The notes under the pieces: model-generated | The model's input: only the letters and a program-made list of their open reading frames with translations | Told to the model about the DNA's origin: nothing | Databases searched by the model: none | Shown: positions 1 to 7,313 of the stretch, piece by piece | How the letters are laid out: every line of letters begins with the position of its first letter | Position numbering within the stretch: position 1 is the stretch's first letter | Origin: Chloroflexota bacterium | GTDB lineage: Bacteria > Chloroflexota > Anaerolineae > Anaerolineales > UBA4823 | DNA length: 9,385 nucleotides | Direction: 5' to 3' | Assembly: GCA_030613705.1 (NCBI GenBank) | Contig: JAUWLJ010000054.1 | Coordinates: forward strand, 1-9,385 | Made by a program: the position numbers and the translations under genes

Positions 1-129
1 CTTCAATTATAACGTCCCTTGTCCTTAGTTTGGCATTCGAACATGATAAGGTGCTCGATTAGCGTACAATTGATGACATAAAACCATTCAGGGCTTTCAC
101 TGGAGAGCCAATTTCTTTAAAGGAGTTCA
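1..129. other. Leader region upstream of the xylulokinase
   Basis: No complete gene is visible here. One plus-strand frame is open from the window edge to a TAG at 60-62, so the tail of an upstream gene (at most 19 residues visible) is possible but cannot be identified. A weak sigma70-like pair can be drawn (TTGTCC at 19-24, 17 bp spacer, CATGAT at 42-47), with four of six matches in each box; this is not strong enough to call. The only firm element is the Shine-Dalgarno AAAGGAG at 119-125, four bases before the ATG at 130. Confidence 0.4.
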
Positions 130-1650
130 ATGTCAAATCTCCTGGGGATCGATCTAGGCACTTCGAGCGTAAAAGTAGTCCTGGTCGATGAGCGCGGTGA
201 TGTCTTGGGCCGGGGAAGCGGGGATTATCCCCTTCTCACCCCTAAACCAGGTTGGGTAGAACAGGACCCACAATCCTGGTGGAGTGCAACCGTAAAAGCT
301 GTCCGCCAATCCCTGATCGGATTATAAGCAAAGAAAGCCATCGCGGGGATCGGGATTAGCGGGCAGATGCACGGAACTGTTCTATTAGACCAGGGGAATC
401 GCCTCCTGCATCCGGCGGTTATCTGGCCTGACCAGCGCAGCTCCTGGCAAGTTGAAGAATTAACGCAGCTGGTCGGCAGGGTGCGTCTGATCGAAGTAAC
501 TGGCAGCTCCCTGGCGACCGGTTTCCAGGCGGCGACCATCCGCTGGTTCCAACAGGAAGAAAGCGAAATATGGGATCAGGTTCACCGGGTGCTGCTGCCG
601 AAGGATTACCTGCGCTGGCGGATGACGGGTGTAATCGCCAGTGAAACCAGCGACTGTGCGGGAACTCTGTTGTTGGATGGACAGAATCGCGAGTGGTCGC
701 AGCTGCTCCTAAATGAGCTGCAGATTGAACCACGCATCCTGCCGCCCATCCAACCATCGCTAAGTGTGGCAGGCTGGCTTCAGCCTGAAGCAGCTGCTGA
801 GATGGGATTGCCAAGTGGTATTTCCGTCATCACCGGTGCTGCAGACACAGCCAGCAGTTTGTTAGGTGCGGGGATCACAAGTCCCAAGAATTTACTGCTC
901 ACCATCAGCACTGGCGGCCAACTGGTCCTGCCTGCTTCAGAATTTACGGTGGATAAACGCGGACGCATGCACACCTTCTGCAGCGCGTTGGAGCCCAACT
1001 CATGCCAGGCAGGTTGGTACCTGATGAGCGCCACCTTATCGGCAGGCCAATCATTGCGCTGGCTGCGCGATAATGTCTTCACAATGGAAGGGGAAAAGGC
1101 TTATCAGCGCATGACGGCCTTGGCAGAGCGGGTCCCTATTGGTGCAAACGGCTTGATTTTTTGGCCTTATCTGCTTGGTGAGCGCTCGCCTCTCATGGAT
1201 CCCCATGCGCGAGGAATGTTTGTCGGGTTGACCATACGGCACAAGCGAGCGGATTTGATCAGGTCGGTCATGGAAGGTGTGACATTCTCCCTGTATGAAG
1301 CCTACCTGGTCCTGGTTGAGGCAGGCATTCAACCCGAACGAATAATACTGGCTGGAGGAGGCGCCCGCAGTCGACTTTGGCAGCAGATGGTAGCAGATGT
1401 GTTTGGGTTACCGGTGGCGAAGTTGCGTGTCGAAGAACAATCCGCGCTGGGTGCAGCGCTCATGGCTGGAGCAGGGATGGGTCTATTCGATATTACCGAA
1501 GCATCCCAGCGATGGGCAGCTTATGATGCTCCAACCGATCCAGATTTCACTGATCGCGAAAAGTATCTGGGAATATTGACTCTCTTCCGATCAATCTATC
1601 GTAATTACAAAGGGGAAATGCCAAACAGATCGGCTGCTCAGCAGGAATAA
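130..1650 (+). pseudogene. xylB: Xylulokinase (FGGY kinase) interrupted by an in-frame TAA
   Basis: An intact enzyme of this type would phosphorylate D-xylulose with ATP to D-xylulose 5-phosphate, feeding the pentose phosphate pathway in the cytoplasm. The reading frame spans 506 codon positions, the usual length for XylB. It opens with the phosphate-binding motif DLGTSSVK (from residue 8), then SGQMHG (77-82), WPDQRS (99-104), LPKDY near 156-160, the catalytic-Asp segment GAADTA (Asp239) and the ATP-site motif GGGARS (409-414). The start ATG has a perfect AAAGGAG four bases upstream. Codon 66 (325-327) is TAA, leaving a 65-residue fragment; the frame then continues unchanged. Restarting at the ATG at 367 would lose the N-terminal ATP-binding motif and lacks a good ribosome site. 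One C-to-T change (CAA to TAA) would explain the lesion, so this is a young pseudogene, a sequencing error or a readthrough case. Another FGGY pentulose kinase is possible, but SGQMHG favours XylB. Confidence 0.85.
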
Positions 1651-1675
1651 TGTACCTGAGCAATGCAGGCTGGCT

Positions 1676-2914
1676 CTACGATTCATTGAACTGGATCACT
1701 GCCCAATTGCCATTAAATTTCCAATCAGTTTCCTGATTATCCAGCTCTTGCACCTGTTGTGGGGATAATCCCAAGGCAAGCTCAGCTTTGAGCACTCGCA
1801 GCGCTAAAAGGGCAGTGGGAAAGTAGCGCACAACCTCTTTGAAAGGCGTGGTGGTGGGCCAGTTCAGGTCCCCAGCAAGGCGACGGTAGTTCGCATCGCC
1901 TTTGGAGATCACCAAATCAGATTGACTTAGTTCCTGGTGGAGATGTTTGGGCATCTCCCAAAAATAACACGGTGATGTCCAGAAGTAATCCTCTTTCAAA
2001 TCGAGGCGTCCCATCTGAAGGTGTTCCTTCACCCTTTTTGCTAACTCTCTGACGGACTTCTCCTGGCTGCCTGCCAGGTATGCGAGTGTCGAATGGACAT
2101 CTGTAATCATGGCATCAGAGACATAGTGCGGAGTGGGCTTGGCATGAAATCGAATCCTGGAAACCATTTGCGTGCTCAGGAGATAATCCGCTAAACCGAT
2201 ATCATGGACCAGTTCCGGTCCATAGTTGTCGAGGATAAAATCAACCCTTGCAGGTCGATCCTGAGAGGTGGTGAGATAATCGAAGACCAGGTCAGAATCA
2301 TCCACCAATAGATGGGTTCGCTGGTCATTCGTGTCCTGATGATCGGGTCGATTTTCATCCGCTAACCACATGCTCAGATCAGCCTGCTTGCCCCACACAT
2401 TGAGCACCAGCAGCTGCTGGAGATCGGCGCGCTGATCTCCAGAGCTTGCCTGCCAGGCAACAAGAGCCTGCGCCAGCTGCCTGCCGAGCTTATCATTTGA
2501 GTCGCTGGCGGATTCCAGGACTCGCTGCTTCTGCTTGAGGAAAGGGTCATATCCACCCAGATAGCCGGATTGGTGAAATCCAATTGCGGCGAGTATCCGC
2601 CGGTAAAAATACATTTCGACGAGAAACCATGGGACTTGCAGCCAATTATTCTCCAGGTAGGGGGTGAGATAGCGCTGCCATTGATGAAAATCAGGTGCTG
2701 CGGGATCGTCTATTTCCCTCAGGGGGGCAGAAGGGATTTCCTCAATTAATGTTTCTAGATTCTGCCTAACCTGAGGTGGAAAATCATTGTCTGCCAGTGT
2801 TTGGTGCACGATTTTAGGAAAACGCTGTGTGATTGTGTAATGGGCAAATGAGCCGCTCACGGATCCGCTCAGCGGTTCAGGCAAGGGTGTCGCTGGAGTA
2901 GCATATTTATTCAT
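1676..2914 (-). CDS. DUF89/ARMT1-like damage-control phosphatase (subfamily III type)
   Basis: Metal-dependent phosphatase of the DUF89 family; characterised subfamily III members (yeast YMR027W, human ARMT1/C6orf211) hydrolyse sugar phosphates such as fructose 1-phosphate and are thought to clear damaged or excess phosphometabolites. Family signatures are clear: FILDNYGPEL with the metal-ligand pair Asp229-Asn230, HAKPTPHYVSDA (257-268, Asp267 a further metal-ligand candidate) and SKGDANYRRLAGD (Lys338-Gly339-Asp340), all in the expected order in the C-terminal half; the N-terminal part is the expected helical region. Length (412 residues) fits the family. I chose the ATG at 2914; a GTG at 2929 in the same frame would add five residues but has no Shine-Dalgarno, and the ATG itself has only a weak GTGGTG upstream. 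It starts 42 bp after azlD on the same strand with no terminator between, so it is probably cotranscribed. It ends 25 bp from the convergent xylulokinase. The true substrate cannot be read from the sequence. Confidence 0.82.
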   Translation of the reverse strand: MNKYATPATPLPEPLSGSVSGSFAHYTITQRFPKIVHQTLADNDFPPQVRQNLETLIEEIPSAPLREIDDPAAPDFHQWQRYLTPYLENNWLQVPWFLVEMYFYRRILAAIGFHQSGYLGGYDPFLKQKQRVLESASDSNDKLGRQLAQALVAWQASSGDQRADLQQLLVLNVWGKQADLSMWLADENRPDHQDTNDQRTHLLVDDSDLVFDYLTTSQDRPARVDFILDNYGPELVHDIGLADYLLSTQMVSRIRFHAKPTPHYVSDAMITDVHSTLAYLAGSQEKSVRELAKRVKEHLQMGRLDLKEDYFWTSPCYFWEMPKHLHQELSQSDLVISKGDANYRRLAGDLNWPTTTPFKEVVRYFPTALLALRVLKAELALGLSPQQVQELDNQETDWKFNGNWAVIQFNES

Positions 2915-2956
2915 CGAGTTATTCACCACTTGACTAATTAACTGGTGGGGATTGGG

Positions 2957-3274
2957 CTAACTGAAAAAAAATTGTAATATCCACAAAGCAAGCATGCCGA
3001 TCACTATAGTATAGACCACATTCTTCGTGCGCCAGGCAACCACAATAGCCAGCATCCCAGCCAGGAGGCGCGCGTTTCCAAATGAAAGAAACAGATTTCC
3101 GTCATTGAGAAGCAGCTCCGGGAAGAAGATCGCGGTCAGCACAACCGGAGGCACAAAGCGCAGCGCACGTTCCATCAGGCTGGGCATTCGGATCTGACCG
3201 TAGAACAATATAAAGGAAAGCCTGGTGGCATAGGTCAAAATGCCAGCCGCAATAATCGTCAACCAGATAATCAT
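2957..3274 (-). CDS. azlD: AzlD family branched-chain amino acid transport subunit
   Basis: Small membrane partner of AzlC; AzlCD pairs export branched-chain amino acids and analogues such as 4-azaleucine. The 105-residue product is almost entirely hydrophobic, with about four membrane segments (roughly 2-24, 40-60, 66-83, 87-104). It carries the family-typical TYATR motif near residues 14-18 and the RFVPPVVLTAI segment at 39-49. Its ATG overlaps the azlC stop codon as ATGA (3271-3274), and a GAAGGGA ribosome site lies inside the end of azlC, so translation is coupled and equal stoichiometry is likely. Length is normal for the family (about 100-110). Confidence 0.88.
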   Translation of the reverse strand: MIIWLTIIAAGILTYATRLSFILFYGQIRMPSLMERALRFVPPVVLTAIFFPELLLNDGNLFLSFGNARLLAGMLAIVVAWRTKNVVYTIVIGMLALWILQFFFS

Positions 3275-3981
3275 GATTTCCCTTCGAGCAGCAACCCCAC
3301 CAGAATACCGATCAAGGAGGCGGCCAGCAAACCTGATTTCAACGGCAGGTTGAAAAGGGCCACGGCGACTAAACCTGCCGCTAGCGCCGCTCCCAGGCTG
3401 GCGCGATCTTTGATTGCTGGAACGACCAGCGCGATGAATGTGAGCGCCAAGGTGAAATCAAGCGACCAGCTCGCTGGAACGGAGGCCCCCAGGTATATCC
3501 CTGCTGCAGTGCTGAGCTGCCAGGTCGTCCATAATGTCAACCCAGAGCCCAGGAAGAACCAGTGTTTAATGCGATCATCCCCCTCCTGCTGATAATGGAT
3601 GATCGAGACCGCGTAAGCCTCATCGGTTAATAGGTATGCCAGGACCCACTTCCAGCGGGTTGGCAGTTTCTGGAGATAGGGTGCGATCGAAGCACTGTAG
3701 AGGGCGTGGCGCAAATTGATCACCCCAACTGTGAACAGATTAATGATCGCTGGCACGCTCAAACCAAACAGCTGCGCAGAAACAAATTGCGATGAGCCCG
3801 CGAAAATGATCGCCGACATCGCCTGGGCAGCATTGGCTGGCACGCCCACACTGATCGCCAGGATACCATAAATCATCCCAAAAGGAATCACGCCGACCAT
3901 CAACGGCAGCTCGGCTATTATGCCAGAAAAGAATTCATTTCGCGCAGGATGTAGAACCTGGTAACTTTTGTTAGCGTGCAT
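3271..3981 (-). CDS. azlC: AzlC family branched-chain amino acid exporter, large subunit
   Basis: Inner-membrane permease subunit expected to work with AzlD in branched-chain amino acid efflux. The 236 residues match the usual AzlC length. Conserved features are ELPLMVGVIPFGMIYG in the first membrane segment (24-39), FAGSSQF (60-66), NLRHALYSAS (89-98) and LTDEAYAV (118-125), followed by further hydrophobic helices to the C terminus. The first 15 residues are polar and probably cytoplasmic. The ATG at 3981 is the only plausible start, because an in-frame TGA lies 18 bp upstream; no strong Shine-Dalgarno precedes it. It is the first gene of a probable azlC-azlD-DUF89 operon transcribed from the divergent spacer shared with the HExxH gene. 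No adjacent Lrp/AsnC-type regulator, common beside azlCD elsewhere, is present in the window. Confidence 0.9.
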   Translation of the reverse strand: MHANKSYQVLHPARNEFFSGIIAELPLMVGVIPFGMIYGILAISVGVPANAAQAMSAIIFAGSSQFVSAQLFGLSVPAIINLFTVGVINLRHALYSASIAPYLQKLPTRWKWVLAYLLTDEAYAVSIIHYQQEGDDRIKHWFFLGSGLTLWTTWQLSTAAGIYLGASVPASWSLDFTLALTFIALVVPAIKDRASLGAALAAGLVAVALFNLPLKSGLLAASLIGILVGLLLEGKS

Positions 3982-4062
3982 TGGGTTGTTAATGATTCAC
4001 TGTGCCGGATGATTACTCTTAATTATCAACTCAAGGTCGGTCTGATTGACGACCAATGGCAT

Positions 4063-4091
4063 ATTTTAGCAGCGAAGCGAGTAAGTTACAA
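4063..4091 (-). promoter_or_regulatory. Candidate sigma70 promoter for azlC operon
   Basis: Read on the minus strand: -35 TTGTAA (4091-4086), a 17 bp spacer and -10 TAAAAT (4068-4063). The -10 box matches five of six consensus bases and the -35 box four. Transcription would start near 4056, giving a leader of about 75 nt before the azlC ATG. The region is AT-rich compared with the flanking genes. Prediction from sequence only. Confidence 0.4.
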
Positions 4092-4092
4092 T

Positions 4093-4098
4093 TATAAT
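4093..4098 (+). promoter_or_regulatory. Candidate -10 element for the HExxH gene
   Basis: A perfect TATAAT lies in the divergent spacer about 105 bp upstream of the ATG at 4204. No acceptable -35 box is found 16-18 bp upstream, so it would have to be an activator-dependent promoter or is chance. It sits directly beside the -35 box of the opposing azlC promoter candidate. Confidence 0.25.
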
Positions 4099-4203
4099 GT
4101 CAGGGTCCCATTTAAGCAGGTGCTGGGGACAGAAAAAAGGATACAGGTCGTTAATAACAGGAATGAGTGCGTTCATAAAATCTGGAAGGGAAAAACTTAA
4201 TAT

Positions 4204-5022
4204 ATGGACTTACGGAGGATGATAAGTAAAGGCTTTTCCATTCGGAAACAAATACCTGGTTGGCCTGATGATGGTCCTATCAGTCCCTGCTTCAAGGCGC
4301 TTTCAGGATTTGTCGACCAGGATTTACCAGATTCACCCCGCGGATTTGGAAGGCGAACTGTCTCACCTGTCGGTGCTGACCTGGCGCGTATCTATGCCCA
4401 GCGCAGCTTGAGGGTCTTGTTTGCGGATACCGGGGGAAGCGGCGTTGCTCCCTGGCGAGGATTGATAATTCTCGATGCCGATTTCAGGGATGAGGGACAG
4501 GTCCAATCACCTGCGACCATAGCTATGATCGCTCATGAGCTCACTCACCTGCTGCAGCGCGAAATCAACCAGCCTCACTACTGGCCCAGTGGTGGGTTGC
4601 GCCCAACTTTTGGTCGCCGTTGGATAGGTGACTCGACCAATTATATGGAGGTGATCTCGTACCTGGTGGGTTGGACAGTTGAGTACGATTTTACTCTGGC
4701 GCGGATGTCCTCCCCCGGTCGAACTCCTGGGCAGCAGGCCAGAGATGAAAGGACTCTGGCGACCATCCGGGATCGCTTGGCGACGCTTACCGGTCCCGAT
4801 CCTCGAAATGCTTGCCGGTTGTTGCTTAAACTTTTTCCAAAGAATGCCGTTTATCGACAAAACTACCGGGTGGAGAGCCGCTCACCCGATGGGCGCATCC
4901 CGCCCGGCAGCTGGCATAACTGGTTGCGCCAAATGGGTTTCTCTCGCCCGGCAATTGACCACATCATGGTTCTGGCGTCACGAGGCCACGCAGAGTGGAT
5001 CGAAGCTGATCAAGTCACCTGA
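4204..5022 (+). CDS. Uncharacterised protein with an HELTH zincin-like motif
   Basis: I do not recognise the family. The 272-residue product has no signal peptide or membrane segment and so looks cytoplasmic. Its centre carries AMIAHELTHLLQ, an HExxH motif (His111, Glu112, His115) in a predicted helix, preceded by a strand-like GLIILDADF (86-94), the arrangement of a metallopeptidase active-site helix. A second helix, NYMEVISYLVGWTVEYD (146-162), offers Glu149 or Glu160 as a possible third zinc ligand, but this is inference. The AHELTHLLQ stretch resembles that of DUF4157-type putative peptidases, though the rest does not clearly match. The ATG at 4204 has GGAAGGG 13 bases upstream, longer than ideal; an ATG at 4219 abuts a GGAGG and is less likely. 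It diverges from azlC and ends 36 bp from the convergent aldo/keto reductase, so it appears to be a single-gene unit. Whether it is a protease is unproven. Confidence 0.7.
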   Translation: MDLRRMISKGFSIRKQIPGWPDDGPISPCFKALSGFVDQDLPDSPRGFGRRTVSPVGADLARIYAQRSLRVLFADTGGSGVAPWRGLIILDADFRDEGQVQSPATIAMIAHELTHLLQREINQPHYWPSGGLRPTFGRRWIGDSTNYMEVISYLVGWTVEYDFTLARMSSPGRTPGQQARDERTLATIRDRLATLTGPDPRNACRLLLKLFPKNAVYRQNYRVESRSPDGRIPPGSWHNWLRQMGFSRPAIDHIMVLASRGHAEWIEADQVT

Positions 5023-5058
5023 TGCTTGATTTACCCTCGTGTATGGAATTGTACTGAC

Positions 5059-6030
5059 TTATTGTGACCATTCGGTCGGGGTGCGATCCCAGCCATGACC
5101 TTTTAGTGTTGCATGCAGTGATGTTGGCAGGGGACCAGCGTCACTGGTGGCGATATTGCTTTCTACATGCTCAATCTTGCGCATACCTGGAATGATGGTG
5201 CTGACGACAGGGTTATTGAGGATAAAGCGCAGCGCCATTTCTGGCATAGCCATGTCTGGGGGAACAACTGCCTTCAAGCGTTCGGCATGTTCTACGCTAG
5301 ACTTGAGGTTTTCGGGCACAAAATAGGAATTACGCCAATCCCCCTCGGGCCATTTGCTTTCCAAGGTCAAGCTAACAGTGAGCGTGCCTTCATCAAATGG
5401 CACCCTGGCGATCACAGCTACATCCATTTCCTGGCAGGCCGGAAAAAGTTCATCTTCTGGGTTTTGATCGAAAATGTTATAGATCACCTGCACCGCATCG
5501 ATGAGACCGGAGCGGACTGCTTTAACCCCATTCCAGGGCTCCCAACGGTTCATGCTGATACCGACTGCTTGGATTTTCCCTGCGCGGCGCAATTCTTCCA
5601 TCTTTTTTGCCCAGCGGTTGTCAGCTAACCAGCTGTCTTCCCAGGTATGGAATTGGATTAAGTCGATTGTATCGACACCGATATTCTTCAAACTCCGGTG
5701 GACATATTCTTCGATATGTTGGGGAGGATAGCAATCGTCCAGGGTAAATTTCCTTCGACTGGGCCACTTCTGATTCTTGGGGGGGATCTTTGTGGCCGAG
5801 TACAGCTTTTTCTCTGGGTTTTGGTGGATGATTTGGTTGAGCAGTTTTTCGCTGTGCCCTTCACCGTAAGCCCAGGCGGTATCTAAAAAATTACAGCCCA
5901 GATCGACAGCCTTTTGTAAGGACCGCAACGATTGATCGTCTTCAGAACCGGTCCAGCCCCCCATCCCCCACATGCCATAACCGATCTCGCTGACATTCCA
6001 ATCAGTGCGTCCGAAACGCCGGAAGTTCAT
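5059..6030 (-). CDS. Aldo/keto reductase
   Basis: NAD(P)H-dependent oxidoreductase of the aldo/keto reductase superfamily, reducing carbonyls to alcohols in the cytoplasm as a (beta/alpha)8 barrel. The catalytic tetrad is complete: Asp50 and Tyr55 in FLDTAWAYG, Lys81 in SATK and His128 in IQFHTWE (numbered from the ATG at 6030). The N terminus has the typical RRFGRTDWNVSEIGYGMWGMG, and the C-terminal ALRFILNNPVVSTIIPGMRKIEHVESN is the cofactor-binding end of the barrel. The product is 323 residues, normal for the family. A TTG at 6045 would add five residues, but the GGAGA Shine-Dalgarno (6043-6039) lies eight bases before the ATG at 6030, so that ATG is the start. The physiological substrate cannot be inferred. 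It has its own promoter candidate and is not obviously in an operon. Confidence 0.9.
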   Translation of the reverse strand: MNFRRFGRTDWNVSEIGYGMWGMGGWTGSEDDQSLRSLQKAVDLGCNFLDTAWAYGEGHSEKLLNQIIHQNPEKKLYSATKIPPKNQKWPSRRKFTLDDCYPPQHIEEYVHRSLKNIGVDTIDLIQFHTWEDSWLADNRWAKKMEELRRAGKIQAVGISMNRWEPWNGVKAVRSGLIDAVQVIYNIFDQNPEDELFPACQEMDVAVIARVPFDEGTLTVSLTLESKWPEGDWRNSYFVPENLKSSVEHAERLKAVVPPDMAMPEMALRFILNNPVVSTIIPGMRKIEHVESNIATSDAGPLPTSLHATLKGHGWDRTPTEWSQ

Positions 6031-6038
6031 CGTGATTT

Positions 6039-6043
6039 TCTCC
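6039..6043 (-). promoter_or_regulatory. Start-deciding ribosome binding site of the aldo/keto reductase
   Basis: GGAGA on the minus strand, eight bases before the ATG at 6030. It overlaps the alternative TTG codon at 6045-6043, which therefore cannot use it; this sets the start at 6030. Confidence 0.6.
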
Positions 6044-6072
6044 AAGTATTAGCAGGTGTTTGCTACTCCGGA

Positions 6073-6101
6073 ACTATAATGCCTGATCTCAATTGTGAAA
6101 A
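6073..6101 (-). promoter_or_regulatory. Candidate sigma70 promoter for the aldo/keto reductase
   Basis: On the minus strand: -35 TTTTCA (6101-6096), a 17 bp spacer and -10 TATAGT (6078-6073), matching four and five of six consensus bases. The start of transcription would fall near 6066, about 36 nt before the ATG, a normal leader carrying the GGAGA site. Confidence 0.4.
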
Positions 6102-6268
6102 GGGTCACCCTGTGATTTCTTTAGCTGCTGATAATCTAAATCGGGAATTGTAATTACCGCTTTGGATTATGGGTAGAAATAAATCCAGGTTGTTTACTTG
6201 AAATACGTATTGTGATCAATTCTAATTAATACCTCGATCGACATGCTAGCGAGGACCTGGATAAGGAA

Positions 6269-6297
6269 AACCTGGAAGAGCATATTTCTTCCAGGTT
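6269..6297 (-). terminator. Intrinsic terminator of the lipoprotein gene
   Basis: A perfect 11 bp inverted repeat (AACCTGGAAGA / TCTTCCAGGTT) encloses a 7-base loop (6280-6286). Read on the minus strand the stem is followed by TTTTCCTT, a moderate U-tract, 47 bp after the lipoprotein stop codon at 6344. On the plus strand no U-run follows, so it acts most likely in the minus direction only. It separates the lipoprotein gene from the aldo/keto reductase, which has its own promoter. The rest of this 298 bp gene-free stretch (6046-6343) is AT-rich, with no further element I can support. Confidence 0.65.
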
Positions 6298-6343
6298 AAG
6301 TTGATTTGGCACAAATTTAAGTTTAAATCCCAAGGATTGTCCC

Positions 6344-7258
6344 CTATGGAAGATCCCAATAAGCAATCTCACCCACCAAGACTTTCACATCTGGCGTGTT
6401 GACTGACCCTATGAAAATACCAAATCTGCCTTCCCGGTGGGTATCGTCCTGAAACTCCCCGATTAATTTACCGTTTGCATACATGGAAAACTGGTTTCCG
6501 TTGGCCATAAGTCCAATGCGGTTTGTTTGATTCGATCCAGCATTGATGTGTTCGCTGGGTGTCCAGTCGACCAGCTGTACGTATTTTTGTCCATTCCACC
6601 GTCGCAGTGAATAATGTCCGTCGCAAGAGATCCCGTACAGGTAACCGATATACCCTTGATCCGTTTTAACAGCCCGAATCATCGTCCCGTATTGGTCCTT
6701 GCTAGAGCATTGTTTCGTCTTAGTAGTCATCTCCAGGTAGAAATCACTGATCACCGGCCAAGTGAGAATCCAACCGTTGTAATGATCGGGATTGAAAGCC
6801 GTCATAAACAAGTTTGAATCTTTCACCTCGAAGGAGACATGCTTGTCTGTATACAGCGGCCAGTTATTTCCATTGGTGAAGGTGTCATAAAAAGCAGATT
6901 CACCTAAACCGGCTTTTGGATCGCTGGCATCCAGGGTTGGAGTGGGTGGCGGGGGAGATGTCGCAGTCGCGGCAGGCTCAGTTGGGACAGCAGTCGGTGC
7001 TGTGGTCGGCAGCGCAGTCTCGGTAATATCTGATATGACGGCTGTCTGGGTTGGCTCTGGGAGTGGGCCTTCTGTTGCTGCTGGGGTTAATGTTTCCATA
7101 ACCTCAGTCAATTGGGCAAGGATCGTCTCGGCAGCCGCCGTATTAGCCACCGATTGGTCTAATGGAGGTGCTTCAGTTGAGGCGGGCAAATTGCATGCAG
7201 CCAGACTGATCCCAACAAATACCAAAGCGAGTGCCAGCAGTGATTGTTGAATGCGCAT
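6344..7258 (-). CDS. Secreted lipoprotein with Pro/Thr/Ala linker and concanavalin-like C-terminal domain
   Basis: Predicted lipoprotein exposed on the cell surface; no enzymatic role can be assigned. From the ATG at 7258 the N terminus is a signal peptide (Arg2, hydrophobic core 7-18) ending in the lipobox LAAC with Cys22 as the lipid-modified residue. Residues about 27-115 are a low-complexity Pro/Thr/Ala-rich linker, apparently a stalk. From about residue 120 to the end (304) the sequence has the alternating pattern of a beta-sandwich: FYDTFTNGNNW, YGTMIRAV, GYIGYLYGISCDGHYSLRRW, NRIGLMANGNQFSMYANGKLIGEF and GRFGIFIG. This resembles LamG/concanavalin-like or 3-keto-disaccharide hydrolase-like (DUF1080) domains often attached to such stalks. 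Two cysteines (in KQCSSK and GISCDG) could form a disulfide. An ATG at 7267 opens the same frame but abuts the Shine-Dalgarno; AAGGA lies eight bases before 7258, so the shorter start is preferred. A carbohydrate-binding role is only a guess. Confidence 0.8.
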   Translation of the reverse strand: MRIQQSLLALALVFVGISLAACNLPASTEAPPLDQSVANTAAAETILAQLTEVMETLTPAATEGPLPEPTQTAVISDITETALPTTAPTAVPTEPAATATSPPPPTPTLDASDPKAGLGESAFYDTFTNGNNWPLYTDKHVSFEVKDSNLFMTAFNPDHYNGWILTWPVISDFYLEMTTKTKQCSSKDQYGTMIRAVKTDQGYIGYLYGISCDGHYSLRRWNGQKYVQLVDWTPSEHINAGSNQTNRIGLMANGNQFSMYANGKLIGEFQDDTHREGRFGIFIGSVNTPDVKVLVGEIAYWDLP

Positions 7259-7266
7259 AATGTTCA

Positions 7267-7271
7267 TCCTT
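7267..7271 (-). promoter_or_regulatory. Start-deciding ribosome binding site of the lipoprotein gene
   Basis: AAGGA (within GAAAGGA) on the minus strand, eight bases before the ATG at 7258. The upstream ATG at 7267 touches this site with no spacing, so it is unlikely to initiate. Confidence 0.55.
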
Positions 7272-7313
7272 TCAAGTCAATGAAAGTGCTCCTAGGTGAT
7301 TTTTGCATTAATT

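Noticed and set aside
325..327. Selenocysteine or altered genetic code as explanation of the internal stop
   Set aside because: The codon is TAA, not TGA or TAG, and TAA ends several other genes in this window.
367..1650. Separate 427-residue kinase starting at the ATG at 367
   Set aside because: This ATG is the Met inside the conserved SGQMHG motif. A protein from here would lack the first part of the kinase domain, and no proper ribosome site precedes it.
3976..4200. Plus-strand open frame of 74 codons between azlC and the HExxH gene
   Set aside because: It overlaps the azlC start, has no Shine-Dalgarno, no recognisable domain, and covers the AT-rich promoter region of azlC. Non-coding leader sequence is the better reading.
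5167..5886. Plus-strand open frames opposite the aldo/keto reductase
   Set aside because: They are antisense to a gene with full catalytic motifs; their translations show no family resemblance and overlap one another.
6232..6254. CCTCG / CGAGG inverted repeat next to the terminator hairpin
   Set aside because: Only five base pairs with a 13-base loop and no following U-run; within chance expectation.
6942..7250. Plus-strand Gly/Val/Ala-rich frame opposite the lipoprotein
   Set aside because: Its composition is simply the antisense of the Pro/Thr/Ala linker codons and signal peptide; no independent evidence of coding.
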